Source: Halobellus salinus (lineage in GTDB: Archaea > Halobacteriota > Halobacteria > Halobacteriales > Haloferacaceae). Taken from it: 64,000 bases of DNA. The first letter of the stretch is position 1. Each line of letters opens with the position of its first letter. The DNA lies in assembly GCF_014646875.1 (NCBI RefSeq), contig NZ_BMOC01000004.1:110744-174743 (forward strand). Direction: 5' to 3'. A program made the position numbers and the translations under genes. Shown here piece by piece: positions 42,743-51,776 of the stretch. Below the pieces are notes generated by a model. The model worked only from the letters and a program-made list of their open reading frames with translations, made no database searches and was not told where the DNA came from.

Positions 42743-42886
42743 CCGCATCCTAACCTGGCGGTCAGACGGGGTTAAATATTCCGTTACGGTGGGCGTTCGA
42801 CACGCGTTCGCGTGCTCCCACGGCAGCGTGTCGGGTCCGTTCGCTCGAACGGAATCACGATACCGTTGTAGCCCCGCTGTTCGAGT

Positions 42887-43462
42887 GTGAGCCAAGAAGC
42901 CATCGCGTTCCTCCGGGACGACCCCGACATCGGGCACCTCATCGCGGACCACGGCGACGAGACACTGGCGTCCGAGGAGGACCTCTTCGAGCGACTGATC
43001 GTCTCGATCCTTCGCCAACAGGTCTCGGCGGCGTCGGCGAACGCCACCAGGGAGCGCCTGGAGGACGCCGTCGAACTCACCCCGGTGGCTCTGCTTCGGA
43101 CCGACTGTTCGACCCTTCGGGACCTCGGGCTGTCGCGCCAGAAGGCGTCGTACGCCCACAACGTCGCCGCGGCCTTCGTCGAACACGACTACTCCCGGGA
43201 GTACTTCGCGGAGACGAGCAACGACGCGGTGATCGCCGAACTGACCGATATCACCGGTGTCGGGACCTGGACCGCAAAGATGCAACTGATGTTCACTCTC
43301 GGCCGTCCGGACGTGTTCCCCGTTGAGGACCTTGGTATCCGGAACGGTATGTGCACACTCTATGGCGACGGCCTCGAACGCTCACGGATGGAAGAGATCG
43401 CCGAGCGGTGGCGCCCGTACCGCTCGTACGCGTCGCTGTACCTCTGGCGCGCGGTCGACTGA
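42887..43462 (+). CDS. DNA-3-methyladenine glycosylase (AlkA/HhH-GPD type)
   Basis: The 191-residue protein is a HhH-GPD base-excision glycosylase. It has the QQVSAASA region (about 44-51), the helix-hairpin-helix ITGVGTWTAKMQLMF (about 122-136) and the catalytic aspartate Asp148 in FPVEDLGI. It removes alkylated purines from DNA. The start is a GTG at 42887; an AT-rich stretch before it is at about 42770 only, so the promoter is not clear. Confidence 0.87.
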   Translation: MSQEAIAFLRDDPDIGHLIADHGDETLASEEDLFERLIVSILRQQVSAASANATRERLEDAVELTPVALLRTDCSTLRDLGLSRQKASYAHNVAAAFVEHDYSREYFAETSNDAVIAELTDITGVGTWTAKMQLMFTLGRPDVFPVEDLGIRNGMCTLYGDGLERSRMEEIAERWRPYRSYASLYLWRAVD

Positions 43463-43541
43463 TTCGGCCGAGCGGGGCGACCCCACCCGTCTTCGACTCG
43501 CTTCCACGGGAGTATATCCGTGCGTCGGCCGAACCGCGGGC

Positions 43542-44105
43542 ATGGCCGATCCGATGGACCGGGACGGCGGCACCCCCGACGAGACCCCCGTCGAGATCGA
43601 GCGTCCCGACCCGGGCGACGTCGACGCGGTCGTCGACCTGTGGGTCGCGCTCGCGTCGGACCAGCGGCGCTACGACTCCCACATCCGCCCGGAGCCGAAC
43701 CGCGGGGTGATCCGAGACACGCTCGCTCGGCACGCCGTGACGGGCGAACTCCGTACGGCGCGGCACGACGGCGACGTCGTCGGGTTCGTCAGTTTCGAGC
43801 TCGAACGAGGAGCATACGAGAGCGACGAGACGCGCGGGATCGTGCGCAACATCTACGTCGACCCCGGGTACCGGGACCGAGGAATCGGCGGGGCCCTGCT
43901 GGGTGCGGCCGAAACCGCGCTGGCCGACGCCGGCGCGACGGTCGTCGCGCTCGAAGCGATGGCGGGTAACGACAGCGCACAGGGGTTCTACCGACGCCGC
44001 GGGTACGCGCCCCACCGGGTGCAGTTCGAGAAGCCGCTGGACGGCGAGGCGGCCACGGGGCCTCCGGACGCCGAGGAAAACGACACACACTCAAAGGAGG
44101 ACTGA
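43542..44105 (+). CDS. GNAT family N-acetyltransferase
   Basis: The 187-residue protein shows the GNAT core: VVGFVSFELERG, IVRNIYVDPGYRDRGIGGAL with the acetyl-CoA loop RDRGIG (motif A), and AQGFYRRRGYAPHRVQFEKP at the end (motif B). The acceptor is unknown. The ATG at 43542 is preceded by a TATA box (gagtatatccg, 43510-43520) at the leaderless distance. The N- and C-termini are acidic tails. Confidence 0.82.
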   Translation: MADPMDRDGGTPDETPVEIERPDPGDVDAVVDLWVALASDQRRYDSHIRPEPNRGVIRDTLARHAVTGELRTARHDGDVVGFVSFELERGAYESDETRGIVRNIYVDPGYRDRGIGGALLGAAETALADAGATVVALEAMAGNDSAQGFYRRRGYAPHRVQFEKPLDGEAATGPPDAEENDTHSKED

Positions 44106-44119
44106 GTAGACCGACCCGC

Positions 44120-44193
44120 GCCAGGGGAGCATGGGCGGTGCATGCACTCGACTTGTAATCGAGACTTCGTGGGTTCGAATCCCACCCCTGGCT
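44120..44193 (+). tRNA. tRNA-Thr (TGT)
   Basis: The 74-nt cloverleaf has acceptor GCCAGGG/CCCTGGC, anticodon arm CTCGA-CTTGTAA-TCGAG with anticodon TGT, and T-arm GTGGGTTCGAATCCCAC. The discriminator is T. It lies 14 bp after the acetyltransferase stop and 7 bp before the next gene, so it may be processed out of a longer message. Confidence 0.92.
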
Positions 44194-44200
44194 TCCCCCG

Positions 44201-44704
44201 ATGACGCCCCGGTTGGTCGTCGTGGCCGGGCTGCCCGGCGTCGGCAAGACAACCGTAGCGCGCGAATTCGCCGACCGGCTGGACGGCCGGCTGATCCGGA
44301 CCGACACGGTTCGCACCGACTGTTTCCCCGACCCCGATTACACCTCCGCCGAGCGGCGCCGCGTCTACGACGAGATGTTTGCCCGGGCGCGCGACGCGCT
44401 TGACCGCGGCCCGTGTGTCGTTCTCGACGGCACGTTCCGAGCGCGCGCGGATCGCGAACGCGCCGTCGAACTCGCCGCTTCGACCGGCGCGGCCCTCGGC
44501 GTTGTCGCCGTCGAGTGCGAGGCGTCGGTGGTCGAATCACGGATCGCCGCCCGTGAGGACGACGCCAGCGACGCCGACGTCGAGGTGTACCGTCAGTTCC
44601 GGCAGCGGTACGACTCGGTCCGACTCCCGCACGCAACGGTCGACAACTCCGGAGCGATGGTCGCGACGAGGTCGCAGGTGGCTGCGCTGCTTGACGACGC
44701 GTGA
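44201..44704 (+). CDS. P-loop kinase-like AAA family protein
   Basis: The 167-residue protein has Walker A GLPGVGKTT (about 10-18) and a kinase-like lid region with many arginines (ARARDALDRGP, FRARADRERA). This is the pattern of zeta-toxin/adenylylsulfate-kinase-like small P-loop kinases that phosphorylate a small molecule. The substrate is unknown. The gene starts 7 bp after tRNA-Thr. Confidence 0.72.
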   Translation: MTPRLVVVAGLPGVGKTTVAREFADRLDGRLIRTDTVRTDCFPDPDYTSAERRRVYDEMFARARDALDRGPCVVLDGTFRARADRERAVELAASTGAALGVVAVECEASVVESRIAAREDDASDADVEVYRQFRQRYDSVRLPHATVDNSGAMVATRSQVAALLDDA

Positions 44705-44727
44705 CCGACGACGCCCGGTCACACCGC

Positions 44728-45414
44728 CTACGACAGCAGTTGCTTCAGCGCCTGCCCGTACGCTCCCGGGAGGTTCGACCGGGCGTTGTCGAGTGCGTCC
44801 CGGAGCGCGGCGGCTGCGTCGGTGTCTACGCCCGCACCGTGGCCCACCAGCACGCGCCCGGGGTCGAACCGCGACAGTTCACGCCGTGGCGGGACCGGTC
44901 GCAGCATCGGGTGGACCCCCAGCGGTTCGCCCGGCGCGCAGAAGTACTCCGCAGTTCCGACCGCCTCCGGAACGAGCAGCGTGCCGTCCTCGGGGTGGTA
45001 GAGCCCGACTTCCTGCCACGGAGGGATGCCGGAGTCGCGGATCCGGACCGCCTCGAACCCCGAGTCGGCGAGTTCCCCGCCGAACCGCTCGACCGGCGCG
45101 TCAAGGGCGTCGGCGACGCCGGACATCCACTGGGGGACGTAGACCGGCGCGTCGTGTCTGGTGGCAACCGCCGCCGCGTCGCGCTTGTGACGGTCGAGAC
45201 CGACCACCACGCCCGCGACGTCGCCGAACTCCGAGAGCAGGTCGTCGAGGCCGGGCGCGTCGACCGGGTCGACGACCCAGACGCCGCCGTCGTCGCCGAC
45301 GACCGCGTGGCTGGCGCGCTGCATGGTCTCCTCGGGGTAGGCGATCCACCCCACGCCCCGGCCCCATCGGTCGATCTCGCGGTACCCGTCGGTGTTGCCG
45401 CCCTTCATCGGCAT
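44728..45414 (-). CDS. Metallo-beta-lactamase fold protein, degenerate
   Basis: The 228-residue protein has the MBL-fold layout (SHAVVGDDGGVWVVDPVDAP, VVVGLDRHKRDAAAVATRH, LYHPEDGTLLVPEAVG, RVLVGHGAG). The usual HxHxDH metal motif is reduced to LDRHKRD, so it may bind one metal or none. Haloarchaea have several such proteins of unknown substrate. The ATG at 45414 was chosen; Met3 at 45408 is also possible. Confidence 0.7.
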   Translation of the reverse strand: MPMKGGNTDGYREIDRWGRGVGWIAYPEETMQRASHAVVGDDGGVWVVDPVDAPGLDDLLSEFGDVAGVVVGLDRHKRDAAAVATRHDAPVYVPQWMSGVADALDAPVERFGGELADSGFEAVRIRDSGIPPWQEVGLYHPEDGTLLVPEAVGTAEYFCAPGEPLGVHPMLRPVPPRRELSRFDPGRVLVGHGAGVDTDAAAALRDALDNARSNLPGAYGQALKQLLS

Positions 45415-45542
45415 ACGATCTCTCCGGGTGCGACGGGCATAAACCTCCTCGCTCCGGCCGGCCCCGGAGCGGCCCGGAGGTGGCCGGAACGGGTCGCGCT
45501 GCCGACCGGAAGCGATAGGTGGCGTCGCGGCCGCCTGTCGGT

Positions 45543-46010
45543 ATGGGATTCCGGCTCCGCGATCACACCGCGGATGTGGCCGTCGAGGCGACCGCGCCCG
45601 ACCTTGACGGGGTCTTTGCGGCCGTCGCTGACGGCCTCGCTGCAGCCGGCTGTGACGACGTGCCGGAGCCGGGGGCGGACGCCGCGACGTTCGAGGTGTC
45701 GGTGGCCGCCGAGGGCCGGGAGGCACTGCTGTTCGACTACCTGGATCAGCTCATCTACGAACGGGATGTACGCGGTGTTCTCCCCGTCCGGAACCGCGTG
45801 GCGGTCACGCCCCCGACCGGCGGTCGCGACGACGAACTCGGGGGGAGTGCAGCCGACCCCGGCGCCGCCGCGTGGCGGCTGGACGCGACGGCTCGGGGGG
45901 TCCCGCTTGAGTCGGTCGACGCCCGGGAGATCAAGGCCGTGACGTACTCGGAGATGCGGGTCGAATCGACCGAGAAGGGGTGGACGGCGTACGTCGTTTT
46001 CGACGTGTAG
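45543..46010 (+). CDS. Archease
   Basis: Archease activates the tRNA ligase RtcB, which joins spliced tRNA halves. The 155-residue protein starts MGFRLRDHTADVAVEATAPD, the family signature with the metal-binding Asp of DHTAD, and ends with AREIKAVTYSEMRVE and GWTAYVVFDV, both conserved. A Gly-Asp-rich insert lies at about 95-108. RtcB is not in the window. Confidence 0.92.
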   Translation: MGFRLRDHTADVAVEATAPDLDGVFAAVADGLAAAGCDDVPEPGADAATFEVSVAAEGREALLFDYLDQLIYERDVRGVLPVRNRVAVTPPTGGRDDELGGSAADPGAAAWRLDATARGVPLESVDAREIKAVTYSEMRVESTEKGWTAYVVFDV

Positions 46011-46080
46011 CGCGGGTCCATCCCGGATCGCACCGAATCCCGGAAGTTGTTTGTGTGGCCCGCATCACCACTGCTGCAAG

Positions 46081-47421
46081 ATGTCCGATCGTGTCGCACG
46101 CCCGGCCGTCGTCGCCCTTATCACCGTCGTGCTACTCGCCGGAGTGGGCGCGACCGGCGCGCCCGTGTCGGCACAGCCCGCCGACAGGATTGCGGGCACC
46201 CAGGTCGATCCCGACGACGTCTCTCTGGGAGTCGACCTCCGGACGGACGGGTCGGCGGCGTGGACGGTCGAGTACCGCGTCCGGCTCGACGACGACAACA
46301 CAACGCGAGCCTTCGAGTCGCTGCGCGACGACATCGAGGCCAACGACACCCGGTACGTCTCGGAGTTCCGCGGCCGGATGGTGGCGACCGCAGACACCGC
46401 CGAAAACGCCACCGGCCGGGAGATGGAGATCCGGAACGTCTCCGTGACGGCGAGCAGACAGGAACTCCCGCAGGAGTACGGCGTCCTCAGCTACACGTTC
46501 GCGTGGACGAACTTCTCGGTTATCGACGAGCGGTCGATCACCGCGGGTGACGCCCTGACGGGCTTTTTCCTCGACAGCGAGACCTCAATGCAGTTCTCCT
46601 GGCCGCCGGGGTACGCCGTGGAGACGGCCCAACCCGACCCTGACGAGATCCGGTCGGCGTCGCGGATCGCCGTCTGGAACGGCCAGGTCGATTTCGGCCC
46701 CAACGAACCCACGCTCATCGTCACGGAGCGAGCCGCCGGGGGGACAACGACCACGGCTCCTGGTGACGGCGTGGCCGACGGAAGCGGCGGCGGTGGCAGT
46801 GCCGGCGACGGAAGCGGCGGCGCAGACGGAAACAGCGACGGCGGCCTCCTCCTCGGCGCGATCGCCGTCATCGGGGTCGCTCTCGCTGCGGCCGGGATCG
46901 TCTACTGGAGACGCCGGCACGACAGCGCCGTCGACGCGTCCGGTTCCCCGGCGGGGGTCGAGACTGGCCTGAGCCAGAGCGCAGGGGACGGAGCGGCCGC
47001 CGGCGCGCCAGGATCGAGCGACCTCGAAACCGACGGGCGCGACGGGTCCGAAGCCGCGTCCACCGGTGGCGACGGAGCGGCAGCGGACGCCACAGACAAC
47101 GGTGCCGGCGGGGGCACCGCGGGCGCCGGAGCAGGCAGGGGCACCGCGGCCGGCCCCCCTGCGGACGGGTCGAACGACGACCCGCCGTGGGCGGACGAAC
47201 TCCTGAGTAACCGAGAGCAGGTGCTCGCCTTGGTGGAACACGGAGGCGGCCGGATGAAACAGCAGGAGGTGGCTCAAACACTCGATTGGACCGACGCGAA
47301 GACCAGCCAGGTCGTCCGGAAGATGCGCGAGGAGGGCGACCTTGACGCGTTCCGGCTGGGGCGGGAGAACGTGTTGGTGCTCCCGGATGAGGAGTTCCGG
47401 CCGAGCGACGGGGACGCGTGA
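46081..47421 (+). CDS. Membrane-anchored winged-helix regulator (paralog B)
   Basis: The 446-residue protein has a signal peptide (1-33), an extracellular beta-rich domain (about 40-225, with LRTDGSAAWTVEYRVRLDDD and LSYTFAWTNFSVIDERS), a Gly-rich stretch, one membrane helix (GLLLGAIAVIGVALAAAGIV, about 260-280), a long Gly-Ala-Asp linker and a C-terminal winged-helix (QVLALVEHGGGRMKQQEVAQ, LDWTDAKTSQVVRKMREEGD, FRLGRENVLVLPDEEF). It has the same plan as the protein at 29785. It is followed 124 bp later by a secreted coiled-coil protein, mirroring the other locus. Confidence 0.7.
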   Translation: MSDRVARPAVVALITVVLLAGVGATGAPVSAQPADRIAGTQVDPDDVSLGVDLRTDGSAAWTVEYRVRLDDDNTTRAFESLRDDIEANDTRYVSEFRGRMVATADTAENATGREMEIRNVSVTASRQELPQEYGVLSYTFAWTNFSVIDERSITAGDALTGFFLDSETSMQFSWPPGYAVETAQPDPDEIRSASRIAVWNGQVDFGPNEPTLIVTERAAGGTTTTAPGDGVADGSGGGGSAGDGSGGADGNSDGGLLLGAIAVIGVALAAAGIVYWRRRHDSAVDASGSPAGVETGLSQSAGDGAAAGAPGSSDLETDGRDGSEAASTGGDGAAADATDNGAGGGTAGAGAGRGTAAGPPADGSNDDPPWADELLSNREQVLALVEHGGGRMKQQEVAQTLDWTDAKTSQVVRKMREEGDLDAFRLGRENVLVLPDEEFRPSDGDA

Positions 47422-47545
47422 CCGTCCGCCGTGCTGGAGGCATCGATACCACCCCGGACCGCCGGACCCAATCCGCGTGAATCCGGCTACATCAGGGTAG
47501 ACGATGATCCGTTTATATGAGGCCGGGCCATCAACAGCGGGTGTG

Positions 47546-48826
47546 ATGAACCCCCTGTTCGCGCTCCTCGCTGCCGTTGTCGTCGTGATCGGGACCGCCC
47601 CGGTCGGCGCTGCCGCGGTTGCGTCACCGGATGCGTCGCCGACCGACCTCGCGGTCGGTCCGGGGCCGGCGCAGACCGAGGCTACCGGGACAGCGACGAG
47701 TACACCCACATCGAATACCACGGAAGCAGGAACTGCCGGGTCGAATACCACTGCGGCTCCTGATGGGGCCGAGACCGCGACCGAACCCGACGTGAACGGG
47801 TCGGACGGGACCGACCCTGGTGCACAGTTGGCTGGCGCGCTCGCGGTCCAGGCCACCGAAGTCGAGAGCGAGGTCGGCTCCCGGGCGTTCGGTCAGCGCG
47901 TCGCCGCCGCCGCGAGCAACGACTCAAAAGCGGCGGTGGTCTCCGACGAACTGAACAACAGCCGCGAGCGTCTCACAACGCTGCGCGAGCGCCTCAACGA
48001 ACTGGCGGCGGCCCGCGAGGCGGGCAACATCTCCCAGGGCCGCTACCGGGCCACCACCGCACAGGTGGCCGCCGAGATCAACGCTGTCGAGCGGCGGTTC
48101 GAGCAGAGCAACGACACCGCGGCGTCACTGCCCGCAGACGTCCGCGAGGCAAACGGTATCAATACCTCGACCATCGAACGCCTCCGAACCGAGGCCCGAA
48201 ACCTCTCAGGGCCGGAGGTCGCGACGATCGCCCGCTCGATCGGCGGCGACCGGTCCGGCCGAGGGCTGGGTGACAACGTGGGTCCGCCCGGCCGGAGCGG
48301 TGCGGCGTCGGGGCCCGGTGGTCCACCGGACGGCGCCAACGGTGACGCCGGCCCGCCGGCGAACCGCACCCGAAACGGCTCCGGGAGTGACGGGGCGTCC
48401 GACCGCGGGCCGGGGGACGGCGCCAACGGTGACCGCGGGGATGGCCCCGGCAGCGGCGAACAGTCGCGGGAATCCGAGGCGAACCGGAACGACCCCGAGA
48501 ACGGGGGTCAGGGATCCGAATCGGGTGACAGTAACGGGCGCGGCTCAGGTGGTGACAACGGATCGGACGGCGGCAGTGGATCGGACTCTAACCCCGGAAA
48601 CGGAAACGGAAACGGAAGCTCCAGCTCTGACGGCGGCTCGTCGAACGGTGGCTCGTCGAACGGTGGCTCGTCGAACGGCGGCTCGTCGAACGGTGGCTCG
48701 TCGAATGGTGGCTCGTCGAACGGCGGCTCGTCGAATGGTGGCTCGTCGAACGGTGGCTCGTCGAATGGTGGCTCGTCGAATGGTGGCTCGTCGAACGGCG
48801 GCTCGTCGAACGGCGGCAGCAACTGA
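47546..48826 (+). CDS. Secreted coiled-coil protein with Gly-Ser-Asn repeat tail
   Basis: The 426-residue protein has a signal peptide (MNPLFALLAAVVVVIGTAPV), a Thr-rich linker, a coiled coil (about 120-195, NNSRERLTTLRERLNELAAA) and a long disordered tail ending in 12 copies of GGSSN. Many N-x-S/T sites could be glycosylated. It resembles the surface protein at 28283 in the first half only. A TATA box (gtttatatga, 47511-47520) lies 26-35 bp before the ATG at 47546. Role unknown; the tail suggests a cell-surface or matrix function. Confidence 0.62.
   Translation: MNPLFALLAAVVVVIGTAPVGAAAVASPDASPTDLAVGPGPAQTEATGTATSTPTSNTTEAGTAGSNTTAAPDGAETATEPDVNGSDGTDPGAQLAGALAVQATEVESEVGSRAFGQRVAAAASNDSKAAVVSDELNNSRERLTTLRERLNELAAAREAGNISQGRYRATTAQVAAEINAVERRFEQSNDTAASLPADVREANGINTSTIERLRTEARNLSGPEVATIARSIGGDRSGRGLGDNVGPPGRSGAASGPGGPPDGANGDAGPPANRTRNGSGSDGASDRGPGDGANGDRGDGPGSGEQSRESEANRNDPENGGQGSESGDSNGRGSGGDNGSDGGSGSDSNPGNGNGNGSSSSDGGSSNGGSSNGGSSNGGSSNGGSSNGGSSNGGSSNGGSSNGGSSNGGSSNGGSSNGGSSNGGSN
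48632..48811 (+). repeat. Twelve 15-bp coding repeats (GGSSN)
   Basis: Twelve in-frame units of ggcggctcgtcgaac type encode GGSSN twelve times. Units differ only at silent positions (ggt/ggc, aat/aac), so the repeats are kept in frame by selection. Copy number is likely variable. Confidence 0.92.
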
Positions 48827-48967
48827 ACCGGACGGGTACTCCTGCCCGATTCGGCGCTGGCCCCCGGTTCACCCGTGACGTTGCCCCCGTTGTCCGGATG
48901 CACTCCCGGTATCGAAACTGAGATTTGTGGGCAACAATTATCAGAACAGCGGAACACGAACGTTGTG

Positions 48968-49378
48968 ATGGAGTACGTCTACCCGGTCGCTGGGTTCGTC
49001 GGGGGGATGGCGCTACTCGCAGCCAGCGTCTTTTCGGCGTTCGTCTACACGCCGACCACACCCTCTGTGGTCGACTCTGTGGTTACGGCGTTCACGGGGG
49101 TCACGCTCCAACTCGGGGATTTCCTCGCCGTGTCGTCGGTGACGGCCGTCCTCTTCGACGTCCTGGCCGCGTTCGGCGTCCGGTTTTCGCTTCCGGTACC
49201 GTTCGCGGTCGGCTACCTCCTCACACACGTGATCGTCTACTACTCCTCGTTGCGGATCACCGACGTGCAGAGCCAGCCGCTGGATCCGGAGTTCGACATC
49301 CGCGAGAACCCCCTGCGATTGGCGACACTCTCGATCCCCGGTGCGTTGCTTCTCCTCCCCACGAGCCGACGCCAGTAG
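48968..49378 (+). CDS. Small haloarchaeal membrane protein
   Basis: The 136-residue protein has about four membrane segments (VYPVAGFVGGMALLAASVFS; VVDSVVTAFTGVTLQLGDFL; VSSVTAVLFDVLAAFGVRFS; FAVGYLLTHVIVYYSSLRI) and a short polar tail. No family can be named. The ATG at 48968 was preferred to the GTG at 48965. It follows the surface protein by 141 bp. Confidence 0.55.
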   Translation: MEYVYPVAGFVGGMALLAASVFSAFVYTPTTPSVVDSVVTAFTGVTLQLGDFLAVSSVTAVLFDVLAAFGVRFSLPVPFAVGYLLTHVIVYYSSLRITDVQSQPLDPEFDIRENPLRLATLSIPGALLLLPTSRRQ

Positions 49379-49660
49379 CCGGTGGGTGAAACGACTGTTT
49401 GAGGCTCAGTCGGATTTACATCGGATCCATCCCAATACGGAAGTGCCCCGGTTGGGCCGCCCGCGACTCGGTCCCCACCGACGCGCTCGATCCGACGCTC
49501 CCCTCTCTCCCCACCTGCCCCCTCCGGATCGGCGGTGTCCGACCGGGCACCCTGCTGACGCACTCCCTCCATCACGCGATGACGCCCGTCACCGCCGGTC
49601 TCTGCGCTCGGACCCGGGTCGTCCGACGGTATTTTGAGTCATGCCGCCTTCCCTGGGCGT

Positions 49661-50080
49661 GTGGTACACATCACCCGCGGCCTCCTCGAGGCGCTCTTAG
49701 AAATGGCGGCCGAGGCTGACCCCGACGGGACCAGCGTCGTGCTCGCGTCGACGCCCGCGGGGGAGTTCGATTCCGACGCCGGCCTCGACAGCGAGACCCC
49801 AGTGCTGACACACTTTTATTTTCCGGAGGCGAGCGGGTCGGTGAACGCTGTCTTCGGCGTCGACCTCGGAACACCCGCGGGTCAGGGACGCGGCCGGTTC
49901 GTCTCACACCCCGATGGTCGGCTGCAAGCCACTCGTGAGGACACATTCGCGGCCGCCCTGGTGGTCGCGGTCCCGCCGTGGGAGCCGGGGTCAGTCGCCG
50001 CTTTCGACCGGAACGACCGGCGGCTCGACCTGGACGTAATCGACGCTGAACCGCCGCCAGAGCGTCTGGCGGGGGAGTGA
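49661..50080 (+). CDS. Small haloarchaeal protein, possibly JAB/MPN-like
   Basis: The 139-residue protein starts at a GTG (VVHITRGLLEALLEMAAEAD) with a TATA-like ggtattttga (49628-49637) 24-33 bp upstream. The order of elements, with N-terminal helix, THFYFPEASGSVNAVF strand pair and RFVSHPDGRLQAT, resembles a reduced JAB/MPN fold, but the full metal motif (E, HxH, D) is not present. I therefore do not claim isopeptidase activity. Confidence 0.5.
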   Translation: MVHITRGLLEALLEMAAEADPDGTSVVLASTPAGEFDSDAGLDSETPVLTHFYFPEASGSVNAVFGVDLGTPAGQGRGRFVSHPDGRLQATREDTFAAALVVAVPPWEPGSVAAFDRNDRRLDLDVIDAEPPPERLAGE

Positions 50081-50131
50081 GGCGGGTTGCCGGCATCGAC
50101 GCGGTCGCGGGTACGGCGTGTCGGCCGCGCG

Positions 50132-50344
50132 CTACCGATCGAGATACCCTAGATCGGTGAGCTGTTCGGCAATATCCTCGAACTCCGCCTCGGTGAGTTC
50201 GCCCTCGCGTTGATACTGGATAACGATACTCCGGAGGAGGAACCGCACCAGATCGCTCGTGCTCGAGAAGCTCGTCCCCTCGATGGTCTCGTCGACGCGG
50301 TCGGCCAACTCCTTCGGGATTGACACCGTGGTGTAGTCAGTCAC
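50132..50344 (-). CDS. Ribbon-helix-helix domain protein
   Basis: The 70-residue protein starts at a GTG and has the RHH pattern: beta strand TDYTTVSIPKELADRVDETI, then SSTSDLVRFLLRSIVIQYQR. A C-terminal acidic helix follows. It is a likely DNA-binding regulator. It is divergent from the DUF5789 gene, 93 bp away. Confidence 0.75.
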   Translation of the reverse strand: MTDYTTVSIPKELADRVDETIEGTSFSSTSDLVRFLLRSIVIQYQREGELTEAEFEDIAEQLTDLGYLDR

Positions 50345-50437
50345 AGGTCCGAGGAGGATACCCGCGGTCAAAACAGTGCGGACTCGTCGCAGCCGGAGCC
50401 GGGGGTTTTTCACTTCCCGCACCCCTACCGACGTTCG

Positions 50438-50761
50438 ATGGCTGTCAGACCACCGCAGCAGGACGGCGACGAGCCCGACTCCCTCGAGTTCGGCATCGCG
50501 GCGCTTTCGCCGTACCTCTCGGAGTCCGATCTCACGTTCCCGGCGACCGCGGACGAAATCGTTCGCGCGCTCGGCGACCCCGCGATCCCGTACGACTCGA
50601 ACGGAAACACGGTGGCGCTCTCGGATGCCCTCGGGGCTGTTCGCGCGACCGAATTCGATACCAAGCGGGAGCTTCTCGACGCGCTGCATCCGGTCTTAGA
50701 GGAGTATCGGGAAGCCGGCGGTGGAATCCTCTCGCAGTTGCGGGCACTGCTCCCATTTTAA
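50438..50761 (+). CDS. DUF5789 family protein
   Basis: The 107-residue protein matches a haloarchaeal family with the block LTFPATADEIVRALGDPAIP and the following DSNGNTVALSDAL. It is small and acidic without known function. The C-terminus (LEEYREAGGGILSQLRALLP) is helical. Confidence 0.7.
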   Translation: MAVRPPQQDGDEPDSLEFGIAALSPYLSESDLTFPATADEIVRALGDPAIPYDSNGNTVALSDALGAVRATEFDTKRELLDALHPVLEEYREAGGGILSQLRALLPF

Positions 50762-50762
50762 C

Positions 50763-50974
50763 CGCGTCATTTCACGTCACGCTCACGAGAATATCGAGAG
50801 CGTCGGGCAAAAGAGAGACAGACGCTTCGAGACACGCCTACACACGGTAGCGAACGATGCCGTTGCGGAGGCTATCGAGAACGACTGTTCGCACATCGCG
50901 TTCGAGGAGTTGACCCACATCCGGGAGACTATTCCCGGGGCGACGTGGCGCCGCGTCTGGGCGTTCCGACGCCT
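50763..50974 (+). pseudogene. TnpB (IS1341-type) fragment
   Basis: About 70 codons read HAHENIESVGQKRDRRFETR, LHTVANDAVAEAIENDCSHI and AFEELTHIRETIPGATWRRV, WAFRRLYN. This is the RuvC-II region of TnpB, including the catalytic Glu of FEEL. There is no start, no N-terminal part and no zinc ribbon. The fragment ends where the short-chain dehydrogenase stop begins (50975). It is an IS200/IS605-type remnant. Confidence 0.75.
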
Positions 50975-51691
50975 CTACAACCGGATCCCGCCGTCGACAG
51001 TGAGCGTCTGCCCGGTAGTCGACGACGTGGTCGCGAACGCCCGGACCGCCTCGGCGACCTCCTCGGGCCGGACCAGGCGGTCGATCGGTGACGCCGCCCG
51101 CGTCGCCGGTCGGCGCTCTGTCGCGAACAGATCGGTCGTCACTGGGCCGGGTGCAACGGCGTTCGTGAAGACCCCGTCGTCGGTGTACTGTTTCGCCAGC
51201 GACTTCGTCAACCCGAGCAGACCGGCCTTCGACGCGCCGTACGCGGCATCGGTAGGGCTCCCGCCCGTGCCGGCGGTTGAGGAGACGTTTATGATCCACC
51301 CCTCGCCGCGCTCGCGCATCCCGGGGAGCACCGCCCGAGCGCAGAACACCGCACCTTCGAGGTTCACCCGGAGCGTCTCGCGGATCTCGTCGTCGGAGGC
51401 GGTCTCGAGCCCCGCCGCGTGGAGCACCCCGGCGTTGTTGACCAACACGTCCACGCCGCCGAGTTCGTCGCGGGCGCGGTCGACCATCTCCCCGATGGCG
51501 TCGGGGTCGCGGAGGTCACACTGGTGGACGATCGCCTCGTGTCCCTCGTCGCTGACGTCGTCGGCGACTGCCGCGGCGTGCTCGCGGTCGGTGTTGTAGT
51601 GGGCCACGACGTCGTGATCCGTACCAAGGTCGCGCGCCGTCGCACTGCCGATTCCACCGCTCGCACCGGTGACGAGTGCGGTTCGTGCCAT
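50975..51691 (-). CDS. Short-chain dehydrogenase/reductase (FabG-like)
   Basis: The 238-residue protein has TGASGGIG for NAD(P) binding (about 8-15), NNAG (about 84-87), the catalytic serine in INVSSTAG and YGASK (about 150-154). The closest general type is 3-oxoacyl-ACP reductase. The ATG at 51691 gives MARTALVTGASGG; the longer frame adds a non-conserved stretch. A TATA-like GGTTTATG lies about 22-30 bp upstream on the minus strand. Confidence 0.88.
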   Translation of the reverse strand: MARTALVTGASGGIGSATARDLGTDHDVVAHYNTDREHAAAVADDVSDEGHEAIVHQCDLRDPDAIGEMVDRARDELGGVDVLVNNAGVLHAAGLETASDDEIRETLRVNLEGAVFCARAVLPGMRERGEGWIINVSSTAGTGGSPTDAAYGASKAGLLGLTKSLAKQYTDDGVFTNAVAPGPVTTDLFATERRPATRAASPIDRLVRPEEVAEAVRAFATTSSTTGQTLTVDGGIRL

Positions 51692-51776
51692 CGGCTCCCG
51701 GGTCAGGCGCACGGAACATAAACCGGTAGGGTCCCGAGTCGCCTCCCCAGGTTCAGACACTAGCCGACCGCCGTTG

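Noticed and set aside
48632..48811. CRISPR-like repeat array
   Set aside because: Units are 15 bp, have no spacers and are in frame within a surface-protein gene; the repeats at 27608 and 62181 were rejected for the same reason.
49399..49719. 106-codon frame before the JAB-like candidate
   Set aside because: It is Pro, Arg and His-rich, crosses the promoter of the gene at 49661, and has no recognisable structure.
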